DNA from: Burkholderia sp. Ac-20365
Lineage (GTDB): Bacteria > Pseudomonadota > Gammaproteobacteria > Burkholderiales > Burkholderiaceae
Length of the DNA stretch: 54,658 nucleotides
Assembly: GCF_017104715.1 (NCBI RefSeq)
Contig: NZ_JAAGPI010000052.1
Location: 1 to 54,658 of the forward strand
Direction of reading: 5' to 3'
Positions 28,520-36,766 of the stretch are shown here, piece after piece; position 1 is the stretch's first letter; each line of letters starts with the position of its first letter. Both the position numbers and the translations under genes were made by a program. Below the pieces are notes generated by a model. The model was not told the origin of the DNA. It ran no database searches and saw nothing but the letters and a program-made list of their open reading frames with translations.

Positions 28520-29219
28520 GCTGGCATCCGCGTTTTGGCTTGTTGCTTTTGTTTTCGCTGGCATCCGCGTGATGTTTTGCCTTGTTCACGCGTTGCCCCT
28601 GTGCGGGGCGGCACCTACTTTTCTTTGCCGCGGCAAAGAAAAGTAGGCAAAAGAAAGCCGCTGAACACCGCCAGTTCTTGTGCCCGCCTGAGGGCCCCCA
28701 ACGGGTCCTCCGCTTCAAACGACAACCTGCCCTTCACTGCCCGTTGCCAACGCTCTTATTGAGCGCCTCACCCGCCTCACCCGCTTCACACTCCCGCGTC
28801 AGCACATACTCGATCAAATCGCTCCCGTTCTATAGCGGCAAACTGTGTGTCGGCTTTCGCGCCGTACGCGCTTCACTCCGGACTGAAAAACACGATCGGT
28901 GTCGTAGGGGCGCTGAGGTGTGAAGCACTACGACCTACACAGAGTTTGCCACCTGGGCGGCCGTAACCAGTCGCTGCCGGTTGCTGCGCTACGGGTGATT
29001 GAAGTGGGTGAGGCGCTCGATTAGAGCGTTGGCAACGGGCGGTGACTGAGAAGTTGCCATGTGAAGGAGAGGAACCGTTGGGGGCCCTCAGGCAAGAACA
29101 AGGGCTGGCGGTGTTAGCCCGCTTTCTTTGCTTACTTTCTTTGCGGCGGCAAAGAAAGTAAGTGCCGCCCCGCACAGGGGCGACGCGTGAAGCAGGCAAG
29201 ACAAAACGCGGATGCCAGC
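28520..29219 (-). repeat. Dispersed 655-bp inverted repeat, copy C (inverted orientation)
   Basis: This copy lies the other way round from B, D, E and F. The left arm is type 2 (palindrome 28614-28647) and the right arm is type 1 (29132-29161). The left end box is present twice, GCTGGCATCCGCG at 28520-28532 and 28557-28569; the right end box is at 29207-29219. The central inverted pair is at 28837-28853 and 28934-28950, with one or two changes in each. It separates two convergent genes, a chemoreceptor and a GST-like protein, and fills most of the 808-base gap; the rest is G/T- or A/C-rich flank. Confidence 0.9.
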
Positions 29220-29281
29220 GCAAAAGCCCAAAAAACCAAAAACCAAAAACCCAACCACGCGCTACGCGCAAAACAGAAACC

Positions 29282-29944
29282 TCAAAACTCAACATCAAGC
29301 TCATCAATCTCATCAACCTCCAACTGCGCACCAGCAATCCACTCCTGCATCTCAGGCAAAGCAAGAATCCTCTGCCCATAAGCAACGATATCAGCATCAA
29401 GTTGCACATCATAAGTGACAAAGCGCGTCACAACAGGCGCATACATGGCATCAGCTGCGCTGCGCTCGCCAAACAAAAAAGGCCCGCCATACTCGTCTAG
29501 ACACTCCCGCCAGATAGTCACAATCCGATCAATATCCGACTGCGCCCGCGCCCAAACCTTGAACCCAGGAAAGTGCGCCTTGAGATTCATCGGCAAAGCA
29601 GAACGCAAAGAAGCAAACCCCGAATGCATCTCCCCGCAGATAGCGCGGCAATGCGCCCGAGCCTTGCGATCGTCCGGCAGCAACCCCGCGTCGGGACGCA
29701 CCTCATTCAGATATTCGGCGATGGCCAACGTGTCCCACACCTTGATCCCGTCATGCACAAGACAAGGCACGAGAATCGACGGCGACAGCAACAACAATTC
29801 AGCCCGCGCAGCAGGATCATCGACAGGCATCACGATCTCTTCAAACGGCAAGCCGCTGAACTTCGCCAGCAGCCAGCCGCGCAGCGACCACGACGAGTAG
29901 TTCCGGCTACTGATGGTCAGCGTGCTGGTTGTCGGGTTAGGCAT
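29282..29944 (-). CDS. Glutathione S-transferase family protein
   Basis: A 220-residue soluble protein with the GST layout: an N-terminal thioredoxin-like domain (SRNYSSWSLRGWLLAKFSGLPFEE, then SPSILVPCLVHDGIKVWDTLAIAEYLNEV with the cis-Pro and the Asp that contact glutathione) and an all-helical C-terminal domain. Ser residues near the start (NYSSWS) are likely to activate the thiol. The substrate is unknown. ATG 29944 follows an AGAGGAG ribosome-binding site. It is divergent from the PHA depolymerase gene and converges on a chemoreceptor across repeat copy C. Confidence 0.88.
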   Translation of the reverse strand: MPNPTTSTLTISSRNYSSWSLRGWLLAKFSGLPFEEIVMPVDDPAARAELLLLSPSILVPCLVHDGIKVWDTLAIAEYLNEVRPDAGLLPDDRKARAHCRAICGEMHSGFASLRSALPMNLKAHFPGFKVWARAQSDIDRIVTIWRECLDEYGGPFLFGERSAADAMYAPVVTRFVTYDVQLDADIVAYGQRILALPEMQEWIAGAQLEVDEIDELDVEF

Positions 29945-30169
29945 GTCTCGCTCCTCTGAGGATTCATTGCGGCGCGCTGGACCGCTCTCGATGCACGATG
30001 TCGTGCATACACGCACCAATTAGCTGCATAACAGGCACCTTGCGATGTAACGCGCAAAGGCTATGCCAACGCGGCTACACCGGGAGTCATTCAGCGGACG
30101 CTGCGTCACGCGCAATTGGCATATGACTTGCCTCTCAATGCATCAGGTTTCCCATCTCACGCGAAAGCC

Positions 30170-31552
30170 ATGAATCCGCTCGCTTATCCGGCGTACCAGG
30201 CGTTCGCCAACTTCATGATGCCGCTGCGCCACGGCGCGTCGCTCGTCAATGTCGCGCTCGACACGTGGCCGGAATATGCCGACACGCCGTCCGGCCGCAC
30301 CTTGCGCGCATCGGCCGAATTGTTGACGCTGTCGGGCCTCACGCATGTGCGCCCGCCTTTCGGCATCGATAGCGTCGAAGTCGAAGGACAGCCCGTCGAC
30401 GTGTTCGAAGAAGTCGCGCAGTCGACGCCCTTCTGCTCGCTGCTGCACTTCCGCAAGCACGCGTCGTTCGATGTGCCGCAGCCGCGCGTGCTCGTCATCG
30501 CGCCGATGTCGGGCCACTTCGCCACGCTGTTGCGCGGCACCGTGCGCACGATGCTCGCCGAACACGACGTCTACATCACCGACTGGCACAACCCGCGCGA
30601 CGTGCCGCTGATGGCAGGCCGCTTCGGCTTCGACGAGTTCGTGCAGCACGTGATCGATTTCACCGAAACGATCGGCCAGGGCACGCATCTGCTCGCCGTC
30701 TGCCAGCCGACAGTCGCCGCGCTCGCCGCCGTCGCGCTGATGGCCGCCGACGATCATCCCGCGCAGCCCGCCAGCATGACGCTGATGGCAGGACCGATCG
30801 ATACGCGCGTGAACCCGACGCGCGTCAACGAACTGGCGAAGAGCAAGCCGATCGAGTGGTTCGAGCAGAATCTGATCAGCGCCGTGCCGTTCGGTTTTCA
30901 GGGTGCGTTCCGGCGCGTCTATCCGGGCTTCGTGCAGCTGAACGCGTTCATGTCGATGAATCTCGAACGGCATCTGGAATCGTTCGAAACGATGTATCGC
31001 GAGCGCTCGAAAGGCGATCCGCAGAAGGCCGAAGCAATCCGCGTTTTCTACGAGGAATACTTCGCGACGATGGACCTGACGGCGGACTTCTACCTCGAAA
31101 CCGTCGATACCGTGTTTCAACGGCATGCGCTGCCGCTGCACGAACTGGAAGTGAAAGGACGGCGCGTCGAGCCGTCGAAGATCAAACGCACTGCGCTCTT
31201 CACCGTGGAAGGCGAGCGCGACGACATTTGCGCCGTCGGGCAGACGCTCGCCGCGCAGGATCTGTGCGACAAGCTGCGTCCGTATCTGAAGACGCATCAC
31301 GTGCAGACGGGTGTCGGGCATTACGGCGTGTTCAACGGGCAGCGCTGGGAGCGGCAGATTTATCCGCGCATCCGCGCCGTGATTCACGACAACGAGCCGC
31401 GTGCAGTGCCCGTGAGCACACGTGGCGCGCAGTCGTCGCTGACACTCGCGCCAGCGGCAGCATCGACCGCGGCGTCGCCGGCGGGCACGACACCGGCCGC
31501 CACGGAAGCCGTCGACGTCGATCTGTCATCCGACGAAGCCGCGACCGAATGA
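30170..31552 (+). CDS. phaZ: Intracellular polyhydroxyalkanoate depolymerase
   Basis: A 460-residue cytosolic enzyme that hydrolyses stored polyhydroxybutyrate. The nucleophile is Cys178 in AVCQPTVAA, the Cys-type box that marks intracellular PhaZ, rather than a lipase Ser. The acid is probably the Asp in EGERDDICAVGQT and the base the His in GVGHYGVFNG. No signal peptide is present. The family usually ends about 20 residues after that His region; here a further 55-residue Ala/Thr/Pro-rich tail follows. ATG 30170 (MNPLAYPAYQ) fits the family start; TTG 30116 would add 18 residues. Confidence 0.92.
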   Translation: MNPLAYPAYQAFANFMMPLRHGASLVNVALDTWPEYADTPSGRTLRASAELLTLSGLTHVRPPFGIDSVEVEGQPVDVFEEVAQSTPFCSLLHFRKHASFDVPQPRVLVIAPMSGHFATLLRGTVRTMLAEHDVYITDWHNPRDVPLMAGRFGFDEFVQHVIDFTETIGQGTHLLAVCQPTVAALAAVALMAADDHPAQPASMTLMAGPIDTRVNPTRVNELAKSKPIEWFEQNLISAVPFGFQGAFRRVYPGFVQLNAFMSMNLERHLESFETMYRERSKGDPQKAEAIRVFYEEYFATMDLTADFYLETVDTVFQRHALPLHELEVKGRRVEPSKIKRTALFTVEGERDDICAVGQTLAAQDLCDKLRPYLKTHHVQTGVGHYGVFNGQRWERQIYPRIRAVIHDNEPRAVPVSTRGAQSSLTLAPAAASTAASPAGTTPAATEAVDVDLSSDEAATE

Positions 31553-31574
31553 ACCGCGCGGCCCTCGCCGCAGT

Positions 31575-32189
31575 TCAGGACGTCGGACGAAACATCTGGA
31601 AGATCTCGCCGATCTGCGCGTAGTCGGCGCGATAACCCGCGCGCATGATCGGCTGCGCGGCATGCGTGTCGAACAGGCCGTCCTTCAGATACGCCTTCTG
31701 GATGTGCACGCCGACCACCTGTCCGAGCGCGAGCCAGTTGTCCATCGGCTGGCCGTTCAGGTCGTGCATCCGCACGATCTGCAGCAGCTTGCATTCGAGC
31801 GCAGCCGGCGACTCGCCGACATGCGGCACCGACACGTTGCGGCCAGCCACAGGCGTGAGCCCTGACAGCTGAAATTCATCGACATCGGGCCCGACGGGCG
31901 CCGACGTGCGGTTCATCTGCTCGGCAAGCGGCCGCGTCGACAGATTCCACACGAACTCGCGCGTCTCTTCGATATTGCGGATGCTGTCCTTGCGGCCTTC
32001 GCTGCAGAAACCGATGATCGACGGAAAGCTCGCGAACGCGCCGAAGAAGCTGTACGGCGCGAGATTGAGCTGCCCGCTCGCCGAGCGCGTCGATACCCAG
32101 CCGATCAGACGCGGCGCGACGATCGCCTTGAACGGGTCGTGAGGCAGGCCGTGGCCCGCGGCGGGATCGTAAAAATAGACGTCCGACAT
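31575..32189 (-). CDS. Flavin reductase family protein (FMN-binding split barrel)
   Basis: A 204-residue flavoprotein of the DIM6/NTAB flavin-reductase-like group: PRLIGWVSTRSASGQLNLAPYSFFGAFASFPSIIGFC is the flavin-binding signature, with KDSIRNIEETREFVWNLST and ALECKLLQI further on. Members reduce flavin for a partner monooxygenase or act in aromatic degradation; no partner oxygenase is encoded nearby. The start lies four bases after the stop of the dehydrogenase gene, so the two form an operon. Confidence 0.87.
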   Translation of the reverse strand: MSDVYFYDPAAGHGLPHDPFKAIVAPRLIGWVSTRSASGQLNLAPYSFFGAFASFPSIIGFCSEGRKDSIRNIEETREFVWNLSTRPLAEQMNRTSAPVGPDVDEFQLSGLTPVAGRNVSVPHVGESPAALECKLLQIVRMHDLNGQPMDNWLALGQVVGVHIQKAYLKDGLFDTHAAQPIMRAGYRADYAQIGEIFQMFRPTS

Positions 32190-32193
32190 GGTG

Positions 32194-33129
32194 TTACGCC
32201 CGGTTCTTTCCGTTCGACTCGATCACACGCTTGCGTCCCGCCTTGACCTTCGCGGTCTGCGCGTCGTCCCAATCGTAGAAGCCCGCGCCGCTGCGCACGC
32301 CGACGCGCCCTGCCTGCACATGCTCGCGCAACAGGTCGAGCACGTCTTCATCCTTGGCGAGCGACGGCATCAGGTGCGTGCTGATATCGACGAAGGTATC
32401 GAGGCCGCCCATATCCGCGCCCTCGAACGGCCCGACGATGCCCCAGCGCTTGCCGAGCGACGCCTTCATCACGCGATCGACGACATCCGGCGTGGCCGCG
32501 CCCGAGCGCACGATGTTCAGCGCCTCGCGCAACACCGCAAACTGCAGCCGGTTGCCGACGAAGCCGGGAATCGCCTTCGACAGCACGACCGGCTCCATGC
32601 CGATCGCGTGCATCAGTTCGACGGTGGTATCGATTGCATGTTGCGCCGTGTCGCGCCCCGGCACGACTTCGACAAGCGGAATCATGTGCGGCGGGTTCCA
32701 GAAGTGCGCGATCAGAAAGCGTTCCGGCGCGCGCAGCCGCGGCGTCAACTGGTCGGGCGGGAAGCCGCTCGTGTTGCTCGCGAGGATGGCGTCGTCGCGC
32801 AGCACGTCGTTCAATTTGACGTAGAGCTTGTGCTTCAGATCGAGCACTTCGGGAATCGCTTCGATCACGATATGCGCGTCCGCCATTGAATCGAGCGTCG
32901 CGCTGGTTTCGATGCGCGCCAGCGCCGCCGCTTTCGCGTGCTGGTCGATGCGACCGGCGTCGATCAGCTCGTCGAGCACCGCTTGCGCCTTCGGCGCAAC
33001 GCTGTCGAGACGGGCCGGATCCACGTCGTTGACGATCGTCCGGTGTCCGTGCAGCGCGCTCTGCGTCGCAATGCCGACGCCCATCAATCCCGTTCCCACC
33101 ACGCCTACGACTGGCTTGCTCAAAACCAT
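32194..33129 (-). CDS. 3-hydroxyacyl-CoA dehydrogenase family protein
   Basis: A 311-residue NAD-dependent dehydrogenase. The N-terminal Rossmann fold starts with GVVGTGLMGVGIA and an Asp at the end of strand two (NDVDPARL). The catalytic His is in AHFWNPPHMIPLVEVV, with NTSGFPP before it. The helical C-terminal dimerisation domain contains PGFVGNRLQFAVLREALNIV and GPFEGADMGGLD. It could act on 3-hydroxyacyl-CoA or on a related hydroxyacid such as L-carnitine or L-gulonate; family members of this length cover all three. ATG 33129 follows GGGGAA. It leads a two-gene operon with the flavin reductase. Confidence 0.87.
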   Translation of the reverse strand: MVLSKPVVGVVGTGLMGVGIATQSALHGHRTIVNDVDPARLDSVAPKAQAVLDELIDAGRIDQHAKAAALARIETSATLDSMADAHIVIEAIPEVLDLKHKLYVKLNDVLRDDAILASNTSGFPPDQLTPRLRAPERFLIAHFWNPPHMIPLVEVVPGRDTAQHAIDTTVELMHAIGMEPVVLSKAIPGFVGNRLQFAVLREALNIVRSGAATPDVVDRVMKASLGKRWGIVGPFEGADMGGLDTFVDISTHLMPSLAKDEDVLDLLREHVQAGRVGVRSGAGFYDWDDAQTAKVKAGRKRVIESNGKNRA

Positions 33130-33292
33130 TTCCCCTGTTCCTGCTTGTGTTGTCCATCGAAGCCCACAAGCATAGCGCAGCGCGTATTTTTGCGACGCCA
33201 GATGCGACAAGGCCAGCGCGCTCTTGCGAGCGGGCCGGCCCTGTTCAATCTTCGCGCGCACGAGGCGCCGCGAAGTGTGCCGTCAGACCGTC

Positions 33293-33568
33293 TTAGTAAC
33301 GCGGGGGCGGCGGACGGTGGTCACGGTCGTGGTACGGATCGCGATCGTGCGGATGATGGCGCATCCAGTCGTCATGGGCCCAGTAGCGGTGGCCGTCGTA
33401 GTAACGGTCGCCGTGCCAGCCGATGTTGACCTGCACGCCCACCGGCATCATGTGCGGTTGCCCGTAGACGGGCGCATATTGCGCGAAGGCGCTGCTTGCG
33501 CCGAGCAGTGCGCCGCCAGCGATCAGCGCGGCGACAATCGTACGCGAAGTCTTCTTGATGGCATTCAT
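33293..33568 (-). CDS. Small secreted His/Tyr/Pro-rich protein
   Basis: A 91-residue protein of unknown function. Residues 1-29 are a clear signal peptide ending AFA. The mature part contains VGVQVNIGWHGDRYYDGHRYWAHDDW and ends with a strongly polar run rich in His, Asp, Arg and a PPPPRY tail. The clustered His and Asp could bind metal ions. Similar small secreted proteins are common in Burkholderiaceae but have no known role. GGGAGA precedes the ATG. It stands alone between two larger minus-strand transcription units. Confidence 0.75.
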   Translation of the reverse strand: MNAIKKTSRTIVAALIAGGALLGASSAFAQYAPVYGQPHMMPVGVQVNIGWHGDRYYDGHRYWAHDDWMRHHPHDRDPYHDRDHRPPPPRY

Positions 33569-33923
33569 GGCTATTCTCCCTTTCGAGTTTCGTTGCGAGC
33601 GCCGGCTGGATCGACCAGGACGGTCTTAAGATTTGCGCCGTTCGCTTGAGACCCACTTTAGCCTCGCAGACTTTTCGCAGAAGTGACGACTTGTAAGCGC
33701 ACATTTCATAAGACGAAGGGATCCAACAGCCGTCCGTACAGGGATTCGCAGCGATTTCACAGGGATGGACGCGCTCCGGCTATGCGCGGTGAGTATTCGC
33801 TGGTAAAGCCGTTGTTACATTCATTTCGCCGTCGAAATAATCGAGAAGGGATTCCGACGCTGCGCGCAACGACAAAACGCGCCTTTTCTTACGATTACCC
33901 CACGAATTCAGGCGCAGAAAAAC
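33569..33923. other. Intergenic stretch without a recognised gene
   Basis: Upstream region of the small secreted protein, about 355 bases. It includes the GGGAGA ribosome-binding site just before that gene. I see no convincing coding frame, repeat or RNA. The right edge is the terminator of the 52-codon gene. Confidence 0.5.
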
Positions 33924-33947
33924 AAAAGCCCGGCAAGCCGGGCTTTT
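33924..33947 (-). terminator. Rho-independent terminator of the 52-codon gene
   Basis: AAAAGCCCGGC and GCCGGGCTTTT form a perfect 11-bp stem around a two-base AA spacer. On the minus strand it is followed by GTTTTTC. It lies about 70 bases after the stop codon of the small gene at 34016-34174, with no other gene between. Confidence 0.88.
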
Positions 33948-34015
33948 CAGTTTCGCCGCTTCTGGATGGCGGCGAGATGCGCAGTACAACGTCTTTTTGT
34001 TCGACGTCTTGCCGA

Positions 34016-34174
34016 TTAGTCGGTCAGACGGATGCCAAACAAGGTTGATTGCGACTTGCGAACACGCTCCGCTTCGCGGTGACGTGCTTCGTACGAGTAA
34101 TCCGAATCCAGAGGCAAGTGAGGCGACGCGAAGAGGTCGCTAACCTTTTGGAACAGCGCGAAAAGATAGTTCAT
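34016..34174 (-). CDS. Orphan 52-residue protein with own promoter and terminator
   Basis: An ATG at 34174 opens a 52-codon frame ending TAA at 34016. The product starts MNYLFALFQKVSDLF, has an acidic and aromatic middle (LDSDYSYEARHREAERVRK) and ends GIRLTD. The first 15 residues could form an amphipathic membrane-binding helix; no transmembrane segment is clear. GGGAG lies seven bases before the ATG. A -10 like TATACT and two identical 12-base boxes lie upstream, and a strong terminator lies downstream, so this is a self-contained transcription unit. I do not recognise the family. Confidence 0.75.
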   Translation of the reverse strand: MNYLFALFQKVSDLFASPHLPLDSDYSYEARHREAERVRKSQSTLFGIRLTD

Positions 34175-34201
34175 GGCGACTCCCGGGTTGGTTGGTGATT
34201 C

Positions 34202-34238
34202 AGGGTTTTCCCTTAAGAAGAAGTATAGGGTTTTCCCT
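34202..34238 (-). promoter_or_regulatory. Twin AGGGTTTTCCCT boxes around a -10 element
   Basis: The 12-mer AGGGTTTTCCCT occurs at 34202-34213 and again at 34227-34238, 25 bases apart. Each has inverted AGGG/CCCT ends around four T. A TATACT sequence (minus strand, 34227-34222) abuts the upstream box; the second box falls near the expected transcription start. There is no good -35 match. The layout suggests one dimeric regulator bound at two sites on the same face of the helix, controlling the 52-codon gene. Confidence 0.65.
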
Positions 34239-34498
34239 AGTTAAAAGCTAGTGCAATGCAGCAATTTTTCGATGTGGTGATTCGCCGCATGGGGTTTCGG
34301 TCGCCATTGCGATGCAGCATGACCATCAGACGTGGGCTCCAGCTCCGCCCCTTTTTTTGTCTAGCAAGTGCGCGAATACAACGGCTCGCGCGCAGCATCG
34401 CGGAGCCGGTTCTGGCAGACGGTTAGTTGCGCAATATGCACAGCGACGAGCGCAAAAGAGACAGCCGCCCCTCGTGGAGGCGCGGCGCATGGAAGAGC
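34239..34498. other. Intergenic stretch without a recognised gene
   Basis: About 260 bases between the regulatory boxes and the end of the next minus-strand gene. A short C4T8 run near 34347-34360 is the only notable composition. No coding frame or hairpin terminator is convincing. Confidence 0.4.
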
Positions 34499-35740
34499 TT
34501 AGTGAGTGTGCGCTGACTTGCGCTTGTGGGTGTGCTGGGCGTGCGCCGCGTGCGTTTCGGCAGGTTTTGCGGCCGCCGGCACGGCGGGCGCGATCGCGGG
34601 TGTCGCGGGCGCAGCCACGGTCTGCATTCCGACGGGCAGGCTCGTCGTCGACGAATCGGTGTCGAGAAGTGTGGCCAGCGTGGCCTGCTGGTTCAGCATC
34701 ATCTGTTCGATACGCTGCTCGTGTGCCGTCGACTGATGCGACAGGCGAAACAGCAGCAGCGTTTGCGCGATACCGATCGCGATCGTCATCAGCAGCGCGC
34801 AGACGACTATCGTCAGCATCCATTTCATGCGCCGCGTGTGGTCGTCGGCAGCGCGGCGCTGGTCGGAGATCACGCCGTAAAGCGCATCGACGGTGTCGGC
34901 GAACGCGGTGGCGCGCGCGTGGTCCAGTTCCGGCGTGGCGCGCGATATCTGCGGCGGCGGCGGGAAGTACGCGGCTGGCTGCGCGGGCTGGGCAATCGAA
35001 GCGGGCGCGCAGTCCGTGAGCGAATCGGACGGAACCGGGGTTGCAGGTTGGGCTGAAGCCGTCGCCAGAACCGGCTTCGTGCTGTCAGCTGACGAAGCGC
35101 TTTGGGCTTCGGCTTTATCAGCGGAAATGCCGGTATCCGTCGGCGGTGGCACCTGCCGCAGCGAAGCCACGCTGCGCACGACGCTCGCCGCCGCCAGCGA
35201 CATTTGTTGCATCGGCCCATCCGACGCCGGTTTGACGTCAGCCTCACCGTCGACGCATGCAGCGTGCGCCGACGCTTCTGCAAGACTCGCCTGCACTGCC
35301 GGGCGCGACTCCTCCGCGCCCGTATCGATCACCATCTGCCCGTGATGCGGGTCCTTCGCGACAGTCATCTCTTTCGACGCCGCCGCGCTACGCGTCCCTC
35401 GCACGCCGGCCTTTCCGTCAACGCCAGCCGCCGCCGCAAAGCCCACGCCATCCGGCGCGCCGACAGCCGCCAGCACGACATTCGGCAATTCGAAGCCTTG
35501 CAGCGTGCCTTGACGCACGTCGATATTCATCGCCTGCTGCTCGGCGCGTGCCGTGTCGTCGGGGAACAGGTCGAGCGTGCCGCCGTCGCGTGCGGCATCG
35601 CTCAGTTGCGCGAGACGCTGCGCAGATCGCGCGGCGCGCGCGAGCTTGTTTTCGGTTTCGGGAGACACAGCCGACGCGCGCCGCTTCTGCGATCGGGCGC
35701 GCACCGGGCGGGACATCGTGGATTCTGCGGAATCTGCCAT
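34499..35740 (-). CDS. Hypothetical protein with one membrane helix and low-complexity arms
   Basis: A 413-residue protein of unknown function. The N-terminal 300 residues are mostly low-complexity (Ala, Ser, Pro, Asp rich) and likely disordered, with a basic start (RPVRARSQKRRAS). A single membrane helix is near residues 310-335 (WMLTIVVCALLMTIAIGIAQ), preceded by TRRMK. A short coiled coil follows (HEQRIEQMMLNQQATLATLL), then an Ala/Pro stretch and a His/Lys-rich end (HAAHAQHTHKRKSAHTH). Codon bias in the frame is like that of neighbours, so it is probably real. The long cytoplasmic arm and periplasmic tail recall a scaffold, but this is speculation. Confidence 0.65.
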   Translation of the reverse strand: MADSAESTMSRPVRARSQKRRASAVSPETENKLARAARSAQRLAQLSDAARDGGTLDLFPDDTARAEQQAMNIDVRQGTLQGFELPNVVLAAVGAPDGVGFAAAAGVDGKAGVRGTRSAAASKEMTVAKDPHHGQMVIDTGAEESRPAVQASLAEASAHAACVDGEADVKPASDGPMQQMSLAAASVVRSVASLRQVPPPTDTGISADKAEAQSASSADSTKPVLATASAQPATPVPSDSLTDCAPASIAQPAQPAAYFPPPPQISRATPELDHARATAFADTVDALYGVISDQRRAADDHTRRMKWMLTIVVCALLMTIAIGIAQTLLLFRLSHQSTAHEQRIEQMMLNQQATLATLLDTDSSTTSLPVGMQTVAAPATPAIAPAVPAAAKPAETHAAHAQHTHKRKSAHTH

Positions 35741-35946
35741 GTAGGAGAAGCGGGAACGCAGCGTTCGTCGCCCTTCAAGGCGCCGTCACCGCTGCCGTCG
35801 GTGTTTTTCTAGAGCCGGCATTGTCTCATGCAAAGAGGGACACAGAAACGGATCGCGGGCTTTTTGCGACGGCGCTTCGCCCGAGGATGCCAGACTCGCG
35901 ACCGCGAACAGCGCACATTGCCGGAAGACGTCGGGCTCGAATGCAT

Positions 35947-36633
35947 TCACGCCGGCTCGCCATTGTCCCGAAACTCTTTAACGCCCTGAATCGCGCGCAA
36001 TTGCCCACAAATGGCCGTGTACTCCGTCGACGACACGCGATGCAGCGTGATCGTCACTTCGTCCATCTGCGGGTCGTCGTCGCTCTGCTGCATGATGAAC
36101 TGCTTGACGCGCGGGCTTGCCGGACCGAGCGCCTCGTGCAGCGTGTGGAACGTCATCGAGCCGCGTTCGACCAGCATCGACAGCTGGCGTCGCTGCTTGA
36201 CGGTGATGAAGCGTTTTTCGATCGGTTTGATCCCGGCCAGGATGATCAGAATGATGATCGTCGCGGCAATCGACGCGGTGTACAATCCGCCGCCGACGGC
36301 CAGCCCGATCGCGGCGACGGACCACAGGCTCGCCGCCGTCGTCAGGCCGCGGATGATCTCGCCGCGCAGCAGGATCGAGCCGGCGCCGAGAAAGCCGATG
36401 CCGGACACGACCTGGGCGGCGATCCGCGACGGATCGAGCACGACATGTTCGTTGCCCAGCACGTCGGCGAAGCCGAACGCCGACACGATCATGATGAGCG
36501 TCGAACCGACGCACACGAGCATATGCGTGCGCAGCCCCGCTGCCCACGAAAGCCGCTCGCGTTCGAAGCCGATCACGCTGCCGAGCGCCGCCGCGAGTAC
36601 GAGCCGGGAAATGAGTTCGAAGTTGTTGAGCAT
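35947..36633 (-). CDS. MgtC/SapB family membrane protein
   Basis: A 228-residue protein with four or five N-terminal membrane helices and the MgtC signature: LGSVIGFERE near residue 18, AGLRTHMLVCVGSTLIM, ARIAAQVVSGIGFLGAGSI-like and GLTTAASLWSVAAIGLAVGGG. A soluble C-terminal domain of about 80 residues (VTITLHRVSSTEYTAICGQLRAIQGV) resembles the ACT-like domain of longer family members. MgtC proteins aid growth at low magnesium and inside macrophages by acting on the F-ATPase or phosphate uptake, but many environmental relatives are unstudied. It is monocistronic. Confidence 0.88.
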   Translation of the reverse strand: MLNNFELISRLVLAAALGSVIGFERERLSWAAGLRTHMLVCVGSTLIMIVSAFGFADVLGNEHVVLDPSRIAAQVVSGIGFLGAGSILLRGEIIRGLTTAASLWSVAAIGLAVGGGLYTASIAATIIILIILAGIKPIEKRFITVKQRRQLSMLVERGSMTFHTLHEALGPASPRVKQFIMQQSDDDPQMDEVTITLHRVSSTEYTAICGQLRAIQGVKEFRDNGEPA

Positions 36634-36766
36634 ATTGTTCTCCTTGTGATGTCGCGGGTTGCCGTTGCCTTACAGCGTCCGCGTCCCGATGCCCGACGCA
36701 CGCCGTATGCCTTATGCTGGAAGGTCAGCGCGCTCGCCTGTAATCCCTCTTTCGACTTTTCGCACC

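Noticed and set aside
26515..28614. A 699-codon open frame antisense to the chemoreceptor
   Set aside because: Same reason: shadow of a high-GC gene. It also runs into repeat copy C.
28439..28762. Short open frames within the repeats (products starting MPPRTGAT or containing VAPVRGGTYF)
   Set aside because: They come from translating the palindrome and GC hairpin, appear in several frames of every copy, and lack ribosome-binding sites and conserved ends.
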